Assembly (NCBI GenBank): GCA_029884425.1
Contig: JAOUHV010000003.1
Location: 37,402 to 101,401, forward strand
DNA: 64,000 nt
Source: Gammaproteobacteria bacterium
GTDB lineage: Bacteria; Pseudomonadota; Gammaproteobacteria; S012-40
Direction: 5' to 3'
The first letter of the stretch is position 1; the number at the start of each line of letters is the position of its first letter. A program made the translations under genes and the position numbers. Of this stretch, positions 58,322-64,000 are shown one piece after another. The notes below the pieces were generated by a model. That model had not been told where the DNA came from and searched no databases. It worked only from the letters and a program-made list of their open reading frames with translations.

Positions 58322-60163
58322 ATGCCAAAAAAAATTCGCCCAAGCCAGCAGTCCAGTGATTTTGAAATTGCCAAGTCGCTTAGTCCCCGGCGCAAAACCA
58401 GTCGCGCAAACAACATTGACGAATTAGCCCAGGAACAGTTGGCGCATTTTTCCATTGATCCAGACACGGCCATGGGACAATCGCTCGCCAGTTTGGCGCA
58501 AAGTCTGTATCAAGCCAACATAGATCTGCACCACATGTGGACCGCCAGCGTTCAGGCGTTACAGCAATTGGATCGCAAGGACCGGATTGCATACTTTAAT
58601 GCCAAAAAGTTTTTGTGCTTTCAGCTAGCAAAGCTGCTGGACTCACTACAGAATCCGTTTCGCAAAACATATCAGTCATTGATACCCGAACAATCTTCGC
58701 GCATTGCCAAAGGTCCATATCCGATTTTCGATAATGTGACTGCCATTTTTTCCGCCACCCCGGTAATTACCCGCACGGCCACTTATTTGTACGCTTGCAC
58801 CGAGTGGATTGATGATGCCTTCCAGGGCAAAGAGCCGTTGCTGGAAGTGTATTCACGCTTGCTCAATCCCACCTCCATCAGTCTGGCAAATCACATTGTC
58901 GATTTGGAGTGCGGTCATTTGTCGGCTGAATATACGGCCTGGAATTTTAACTCGGGCATGGCCGCTATCGATGGCATATTGAGCCACTTGCTGGGCTATG
59001 AAGATATTATTATCTGTTCACGAAATGTTTATGGCGGCACGTTTCAATTGTTGCATGATTGGTTTGCCAAACCCAGCAACCTGAACGTCGCTGTCGAATG
59101 GTTTGATGGTTACGATGTCGATAGTTTCAAACACGTTTATGATCGTGTCAAAAAACAATACACATCACGCATCAGCACTGGGCGGAAAATCTATGTGTAT
59201 CTGGAGTCGCCCTGCAATCCACATGGCTACGTGTTGGATGTCGCCGCGATTTGCGATTACGCACACCGAAATAATAGTTTGGTGATTGCCGACACCACGG
59301 TTGCCACGCCGTTTTTGTATCGCCCCATGTTGCGCGAGCAATTGGCCGAGCGTCCTGATTTTGTCATACACAGTTATACCAAAGATATTACTGGCACCGG
59401 CGTTACCACCGCAGGTGTCGTCATTGGCCGCAATGAAACCATGTTCATTCCCAAAAATGAATCAGTCACCGCGATGAACTCCTTCGGCAAAAATGCCACC
59501 TTCCAGTGGCGCGATACCTTGTTCTGGAATGTGTACTACGTCAAAGGTGCGTTTCTTGATTCAGAGAAAGCGTTCGAGGTTATCAACGGTTCACGCACAC
59601 TGGAATTGCGCATGATGCGCAAGGTCATCAATACCGTTGTGCTGGCACGTTTTTTTGATTCGCACCCTGACATTAATGTCAATTGCAATGCACTGGAAAA
59701 CAATCACAACGCGGCCATGCGCAAACAATACATGCACATGGAACTGCCCGCCCCCTTGTTCACCATTGACATGGAAAAGGTCAAATTTGATCGATCAACC
59801 TTCACCCGCTTCTTTGACTGCTTGGAGCCTACCTTTTCGCACATGGTGTCACTTGGCCAATCAAACACCATGGTGCTCTGCCCTGCGCTGACCAGTCATT
59901 CGGAAATGAGCGAAGAAAAACTGAACGAAGCCGGCATTCATTTAACGACCATTCGTATTTCCGTTGGCGATGAGGATGTTCGCTCATTGATTGCACATTT
60001 TATTCGTACTACTGAATTGGTGTTTGATCCGCTGATTCCCAGCTTTACTGCAAAATTTATGGGTGCAAAACAAATCGATGATTTGTACGAGGAGATTTAT
60101 CTGGATGTACATCGCCGCTGGATACGCTCATCCCCTGGCGTTATTTCTCTCCAGGCGCGCTAA
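58322..60163 (+). CDS. Cys/Met-metabolism-type PLP enzyme with N-terminal extension
   Basis: A 613-residue PLP-dependent protein. Residues from about 170 form the trans-sulfuration fold. They include YSRLLNPT, NFNSGMAAIDG, YLESPCNPHG, IADTTVATPF and SYTKDITGTG with the PLP-binding Lys354. Usual members (cystathionine synthases and lyases, methionine lyases) have about 400 residues. The first about 130 residues here are a helical domain (IDELAQEQLAHFSIDPDTA onward) I do not recognise. The C-terminal end is also longer. The reaction cannot be assigned. No SD is obvious before the ATG. A strong terminator follows. Confidence 0.85.
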   Translation: MPKKIRPSQQSSDFEIAKSLSPRRKTSRANNIDELAQEQLAHFSIDPDTAMGQSLASLAQSLYQANIDLHHMWTASVQALQQLDRKDRIAYFNAKKFLCFQLAKLLDSLQNPFRKTYQSLIPEQSSRIAKGPYPIFDNVTAIFSATPVITRTATYLYACTEWIDDAFQGKEPLLEVYSRLLNPTSISLANHIVDLECGHLSAEYTAWNFNSGMAAIDGILSHLLGYEDIIICSRNVYGGTFQLLHDWFAKPSNLNVAVEWFDGYDVDSFKHVYDRVKKQYTSRISTGRKIYVYLESPCNPHGYVLDVAAICDYAHRNNSLVIADTTVATPFLYRPMLREQLAERPDFVIHSYTKDITGTGVTTAGVVIGRNETMFIPKNESVTAMNSFGKNATFQWRDTLFWNVYYVKGAFLDSEKAFEVINGSRTLELRMMRKVINTVVLARFFDSHPDINVNCNALENNHNAAMRKQYMHMELPAPLFTIDMEKVKFDRSTFTRFFDCLEPTFSHMVSLGQSNTMVLCPALTSHSEMSEEKLNEAGIHLTTIRISVGDEDVRSLIAHFIRTTELVFDPLIPSFTAKFMGAKQIDDLYEEIYLDVHRRWIRSSPGVISLQAR

Positions 60164-60166
60164 AAT

Positions 60167-60202
60167 AAAAAACCGGAAGCCATTTCTGCTTCCGGTTTTT
60201 TT
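60167..60202. terminator. Intrinsic terminator between the PLP gene and yceI
   Basis: AAAAAACCGGAAGC and GCTTCCGGTTTTTT form a 14-bp stem around CATTTCT, with a T-run on the plus strand and A-run on the other side. It can end both convergent genes. Confidence 0.9.
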
Positions 60203-60224
60203 GAACCCAATGTTTCCTAGTCGT

Positions 60225-60785
60225 TTATTGCTTAACGCCTTCGGCCTGGATCATGATCTGAACCTCATCACCTACGGCTGGCAGCGCATATTTCACACCG
60301 AAGTCTGAACGCTTAATCGCCGTTTTGGCATCAAAACCACAGACATCTTTCTTATTCATAGGATGAACTGCGCACTTGATGCGGGTAACATCCAATGAAA
60401 CAGGCTTGGTAACGCCCATAATGGTCAGCTGACCGTCCACTTTGGCAGTACTGTCACTGGTAAATTTGACACTTGTGGATTTGTAGGTAATTTGTGGAAA
60501 CTCGTTGACGTTAAAGAAGTCTGGTGAACGCAAGTGATCATCACGTTTCTTAAAGCCAGTATCGATAGATGCTGCGTCAATCACGATGTTCACTGCGCCA
60601 GTTTTCTTGGCCAAATCCAGATCGATAGTACCGCTGGTAGCGCCGAAGCGGCCATAGGTCATTGAGTATCCCAAGTGATCAATCGTGAAATTGGGATAGG
60701 TATGTGTTGGATCAATTTGATACGTTGCCGCATTTGCCGTTGCAAAACCCATTAGTGCAGTAAAACCTATTAGTACTCGACGCAT
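60225..60785 (-). CDS. YceI-family periplasmic protein
   Basis: A 186-residue exported protein. The signal peptide ends near ANAA. The YceI lipocalin-like barrel is shown by YQIDPTHTYPNFTIDHLGYS, GTIDLDLAKKTGAVNIVIDAASIDTG, LTIMGVTKPVSLDV and a C-terminal SDFGVKYALPAVGDEV. Members bind polyisoprenoid chains such as ubiquinone precursors. ATG 60785 is preceded by GGAGGAGG, which fixes the start. It lies 35 bp downstream of an unknown membrane protein gene, probably in one operon. Confidence 0.93.
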   Translation of the reverse strand: MRRVLIGFTALMGFATANAATYQIDPTHTYPNFTIDHLGYSMTYGRFGATSGTIDLDLAKKTGAVNIVIDAASIDTGFKKRDDHLRSPDFFNVNEFPQITYKSTSVKFTSDSTAKVDGQLTIMGVTKPVSLDVTRIKCAVHPMNKKDVCGFDAKTAIKRSDFGVKYALPAVGDEVQIMIQAEGVKQ

Positions 60786-60820
60786 GTATTTCCTCCTCCA
60801 GGTTGAAAAAAAACGTACTA

Positions 60821-61648
60821 CTAAAAAGGTACGGGGCCGGCAGCTCGGTATGTCAGCCAGATAGCTCCCCCCGCCGGAATCATATAGACAACAAATAAGA
60901 GTAAAGTTCGCTTGAGTGCAGGAATCTTGCCGGAAAAATCGAATTGGGCAAGTAACGGAATCGCTGCCAACGCCAGCAGCGACATCCAAGGCACTTGAGC
61001 ATAGATAGCTGAGGCGGGTCCCATGATCGCAATCGCACCACCACCAATGGCCGTCAGCACCCAGCCTGATTGTGCATTACTCGAATTGCCGATGATTTGT
61101 GCCAACACATAACCCAGTGCAGCCGCGCCGATGGACATGGCCATTTGCCCGTAAAGTGCCGAGGCACCAATAACGGCGCACGCCCCCAACCCAATGGCCA
61201 TTGCGCCAATGGCAGTGCCCGATGACAGTCGGCTTTTGTTGCGCAACAGCGCGGTCATAATGACCGTCCACACGGCAAACGCCACAATGCTGCCGAGCAC
61301 CACCAGATTATCCATTAACGTCAGTCGTGCGAGGTATGGCCACAGCACCCAGGTCAGTCCCGCCAGCACCAGGCCCGTCAACAAACCTTCGCCCTTACCC
61401 GTCCCTTTTAACCATGAGACGAACAAACTGAACACCGCAATCAGGATAACCATCAGCACAATCTTGCGCGTTGATGTTAAAGGTTCCCATCCCAGGCCAA
61501 CCGTCAGCGCCGTCGTCAGCAAAAAGCCGGCAAGCAACGCCACACCCTGCAGTGCCCCCGCTCTCAGCAGCAACAGCGACAACACCAAACCGACAGCAAA
61601 CGGAGCAATTCCCCCTTGGAATGCCGGATTAGATAACCATTCTTGCAT
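60821..61648 (-). CDS. Multi-span membrane protein of unknown function
   Basis: A 275-residue very hydrophobic protein with about eight to nine predicted helices. Typical segments are FAVGLVLSLLLLRAGALQGVALLAG shown by GLVLSLLLLRAG and LLTTALTVGLGW, and the last helix near LLLFVVYMIPAGGAIWL. No transporter signature is recognised. ATG 61648 follows AGGG; a GTG at 61663 is an alternative. It lies upstream of yceI. YceI genes often follow a cytochrome b561 gene, but this protein lacks the expected histidines. Confidence 0.72.
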   Translation of the reverse strand: MQEWLSNPAFQGGIAPFAVGLVLSLLLLRAGALQGVALLAGFLLTTALTVGLGWEPLTSTRKIVLMVILIAVFSLFVSWLKGTGKGEGLLTGLVLAGLTWVLWPYLARLTLMDNLVVLGSIVAFAVWTVIMTALLRNKSRLSSGTAIGAMAIGLGACAVIGASALYGQMAMSIGAAALGYVLAQIIGNSSNAQSGWVLTAIGGGAIAIMGPASAIYAQVPWMSLLALAAIPLLAQFDFSGKIPALKRTLLLFVVYMIPAGGAIWLTYRAAGPVPF

Positions 61649-61851
61649 TGTTTCGCCCTGCACATAGACTATTGATTTACAGTGTATACAGTATGTTAGC
61701 CTGAGAACAACAAAATCTAGAATCAGTGTAAAAAATTATCTATCCGGTTTATTTTTCCTATTATCCACCCATTGATTGCGTTAGCGAGTAAAGTATATTA
61801 ATATTCCCTAATATTGTTTTTAGCTGATCTTTTAGTCACGGAGCGTACACC

Positions 61852-63180
61852 ATGCGTCTGAATCGACTGGCCGCCATTGGGGTCAACTTACTGAGCATCG
61901 CGGCTCTTTCCCCTGCGGTTGCCCAAACTACCAATCTCGAACAAATTTATGCCTTGGCGCAAGACAGAGACGCCAGTATCGCCACCGCCAACGCCAGCTA
62001 CGCTGCCGGACAAGAGAAAGCCAGCCAGGGACGTGCACTGCTCGGCCCCAGCCTGACGGCGGGAGCCAGTTACACCTACAGTCATTCCAAAGATGACCTA
62101 ATGATGCCCGATGGCAAATCTTCCAACACTCAATCGGTCAGCCTGAATTTGACCCAGCCACTGTACAACTCTGCGGCGTTTGCCGGTTATCGCCAAGGCA
62201 AGCTGGCGGCAGTACAGGCCAAAGACAATCTCACGATTGCCGAGCAAGACCTGATAGTGCGCACCGCTCAAGCCTATTTTAATGTGTTGAGTGCTCAGGA
62301 AAGTGTTCGCGTGGCGCAAGCACAAAAACGCGCCTTCTCTGAAAACCTGGAACGCGCCAAACTTACCTTCAAAGTGGGCACGGCCACCATCACCGACAAA
62401 CACGAAGCCCAGGCTCGCTACGACCTGGCTGTTGCGGATGAAATTGCCGCCAATAGCACACTGGAAGTCGCCAAACAGTCTCTGGCCAGCATCATTGGCG
62501 AAATGCCAGCTGAATTGGCCGACCTCAAAGCGGATACTGCCTTGCCAGAATTGACCCCTGCGGACATGGCCGAATGGATCAAGCGCGCCAAAACCAACAA
62601 TGCGCAACTCAAAGCCGTACAACAAACTGTCGCCATCAGCCAGGAAGATCTCAACAAAGCGCGCGCTGGTCACAAACCTGTGGTCAGTCTGGTCGCCTCC
62701 GCCGGACAACAGGAAGGTTATAACTCGTTCCTGAAACAAGATAACACCACTGACACTTACAGCGTCGCGGTGCAATTGCAGGTTCCTATCTTTGCCAGCG
62801 GTATGACCTCATCACAAGTACGTGAAGCCAACGCGCTACGCGAAAGCGCCAAATCACGCTTGGAGCAAACTGAACGTAACATCGTGCTACAAACCCAGCA
62901 AGCCTATCTCGCTGTTGCCAACGGCCGGTTACGCGTGCTGGCATTGCAAGCCGCGCTGCTGTCCAATCAAAGCGCGATGGACGCCACCAAAAAAGGTTTG
63001 GAAGTTGGCATTCGTACCAATCTGGATTTGCTCAATGCCCAACAATTGTATTTCGCCACCCAGCGTGATCTGGCGGTCGCAAAATACAACTACCTGATCG
63101 ATATTCTGCGTCTGAAATCTGCCAGCGGTTCACTCGAAGCAGTGGATCTGAACGAAATCAACGCACTGCTCCAAGGTTAA
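61852..63180 (+). CDS. tolC: Outer-membrane efflux protein TolC
   Basis: Outer-membrane channel of type I secretion and RND efflux systems. It has 442 residues. The signal peptide ends near AVAQ. The two OEP repeats are seen as LEQIYALAQDRDASI with SYTYSHSKDD, and the segment LTFKVGTATITDKHEAQARYDLAVAD with its C-terminal counterpart KGLEVGIRTNLDLLNAQQLYFATQRDLA. GGAG precedes the ATG. It stands alone; no inner-membrane partner is nearby. Confidence 0.93.
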   Translation: MRLNRLAAIGVNLLSIAALSPAVAQTTNLEQIYALAQDRDASIATANASYAAGQEKASQGRALLGPSLTAGASYTYSHSKDDLMMPDGKSSNTQSVSLNLTQPLYNSAAFAGYRQGKLAAVQAKDNLTIAEQDLIVRTAQAYFNVLSAQESVRVAQAQKRAFSENLERAKLTFKVGTATITDKHEAQARYDLAVADEIAANSTLEVAKQSLASIIGEMPAELADLKADTALPELTPADMAEWIKRAKTNNAQLKAVQQTVAISQEDLNKARAGHKPVVSLVASAGQQEGYNSFLKQDNTTDTYSVAVQLQVPIFASGMTSSQVREANALRESAKSRLEQTERNIVLQTQQAYLAVANGRLRVLALQAALLSNQSAMDATKKGLEVGIRTNLDLLNAQQLYFATQRDLAVAKYNYLIDILRLKSASGSLEAVDLNEINALLQG

Positions 63181-63191
63181 TCATCTCAAAA

Positions 63192-63216
63192 ACCACCGCC
63201 GGTTATCGGCGGTGGT
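63192..63216 (+). terminator. Stem-loop after tolC
   Basis: A perfect 10-bp stem (ACCACCGCCG with CGGCGGTGGT) and 5-nt loop lies 11 bp after the tolC stop. There is no immediate T-run. Confidence 0.6.
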
Positions 63217-63318
63217 GAATCTTCCCGTTCACGCTTTTTCTTGTCAGCAACAAATTTTTTTTGCCATACTCCAAGCGAATAGTTTTTTCCGTTCGCTGAC
63301 AAGAAGGTGTAAACATTC

Positions 63319-64000
63319 ATGCAGGACCTCAGCCAGCACTGGCAACTGGATGATTCCATCATCTATCTCAACCATGCTGCCGTTTCTCCCTGGCCAATCC
63401 CAACCCAACAAGCTGTCACGCGTTTTGCCGAAGAAAATTCGCGCATCGGCACGCAGCGATATCCCACATGGCTCGGTGTTGAAAACAAACTGCGCCAACA
63501 TGCCGCCGCATTAATCAACGCTCCCAAGGTTAGCGATATTGCGCTAGTCAAAAACACGTCGGAAGGTTTGTCGTTTATCGCCTACGGTTTGAGCTGGAAC
63601 GCGGGTGACAACATTGTCATCAGTGACCAGGAGTTCCCCTCCAATCGCATTGTCTGGGAATCGTTGGCAAACCAAGGCGTCAGTGTGCGCAAAGTCAATT
63701 TGCATTCGGCGGCTACACCAGAACTGGCGCTGATGCAGGCCTGCGATCAGCACACACGTCTGCTGTCCGTCAGCTCAGTCCAATTTGCCAGCGGCCTGCG
63801 CTTGTTGCTTGATGAATTGGGTGAATTCTGCAAAAAGCAGCAGATCCTGTTTTGTGTTGATGCCATACAGTCATTAGGAGCTGCTGCGTTTGATGTGCAA
63901 GCCTGTCAGGCCGATTTTGTCGTTGCCGATGGTCACAAGTGGATGGCGGGGCCCGAAGGTATCGGTATTTTTTACGTTCGCGAAGACATTCGCCATCAAA
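63319..64000 (+). CDS. Class V aminotransferase-fold protein (3' part missing)
   Basis: A PLP enzyme of the aminotransferase class V/cysteine desulfurase superfamily, cut by the right edge after about 227 residues. It begins MQDLSQHWQLDDSIIYLNHA and shows LNHAAVSPWP, VKNTSEGLSFIAYGL, a cofactor-binding Asp in CVDAIQSLGA, and the PLP Lys in VVADGHKWMAGPEGIGIFYV. The exact member (cysteine desulfurase-like, or another enzyme of this fold) cannot be told without the C-terminus. AAGAAGG lies upstream of the ATG. Confidence 0.88.
   Translation, partial: MQDLSQHWQLDDSIIYLNHAAVSPWPIPTQQAVTRFAEENSRIGTQRYPTWLGVENKLRQHAAALINAPKVSDIALVKNTSEGLSFIAYGLSWNAGDNIVISDQEFPSNRIVWESLANQGVSVRKVNLHSAATPELALMQACDQHTRLLSVSSVQFASGLRLLLDELGEFCKKQQILFCVDAIQSLGAAAFDVQACQADFVVADGHKWMAGPEGIGIFYVREDIRHQ

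Overview
The window is a gene-dense chromosomal stretch of a gammaproteobacterium, roughly half GC, without insertion sequences, prophage genes, CRISPR arrays, rRNA or recognisable tRNA genes. Many markers are typical of Gammaproteobacteria: MnmC fusion, two-operator lexA, LolA-RarA-SerS order, ParE/ParC, TruD, NsrR, YcgL and a CRP close to the enteric protein. A form II RuBisCO operon (cbbM-cbbQ-cbbO), a cytochrome bc1 operon with an extra cytochrome c, a PEP-CTERM-type protein and NO-detoxification genes suggest a chemolithoautotroph, plausibly a sulfur oxidiser. That lifestyle is inferred; no sulfur-oxidation gene lies in the window.

Layout. 1-5 kb: pgm (runs off the left edge) diverges from htpG, followed by a sparse region with ycgL and three very small membrane-protein genes that are easy to overlook. 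5-11.4 kb: an OmpR-type response regulator, mnmC, the convergent aat-bpt pair, trxB and ald. 11.5-16.5 kb: ftsK, SOS-regulated lexA, cobC-cobS and an unknown gene. 16.7-23 kb: copper ATPase plus a tethered cupredoxin, then lolA-rarA-crcB-serS. 23-28.6 kb: a minus-strand block with a 1438-residue lipoprotein of about 13 Ig-like repeats, a 55-residue membrane protein and two unknown genes. 28.9-34.2 kb: a low-molecular-weight phosphatase, prfB with its programmed frameshift, lysS, and nsrR divergent from a truncated globin and a ferredoxin-reductase. 34.3-39 kb: envelope genes (coiled-coil protein, MltB-type transglycosylase, PDZ protein, lipoprotein), crp and truD. 39-43.3 kb: parE-parC. 43.4-46.6 kb: petABC, cytochrome c and a small membrane protein. 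47-52 kb: cbbM-cbbQ-cbbO plus an unknown fourth gene. 52.5-64 kb: nucleotide pyrophosphohydrolase, DUF1499 protein, second globin, two glycosyltransferase-like genes, a flavoprotein disulfide reductase, secreted proteins, a long PLP enzyme, yceI, an unknown membrane protein, tolC and a truncated class V aminotransferase.

How the genes work together. CbbM fixes CO2; CbbQ (AAA+ ATPase) and CbbO (VWA protein) form the activase that removes inhibitory sugar phosphates. A stem-loop with a U-tract after cbbM probably sets the ratio of enzyme to activase mRNA. The bc1 complex and small cytochrome c would supply proton-motive force. NsrR, with a well-placed operator, probably controls a two-protein NO dioxygenase (globin plus reductase). 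The least described elements are two tandem paralogous membrane microproteins (33 and 34 residues), the unknown fourth cbb gene, the repeat lipoprotein operon and the N-terminally extended PLP enzyme.
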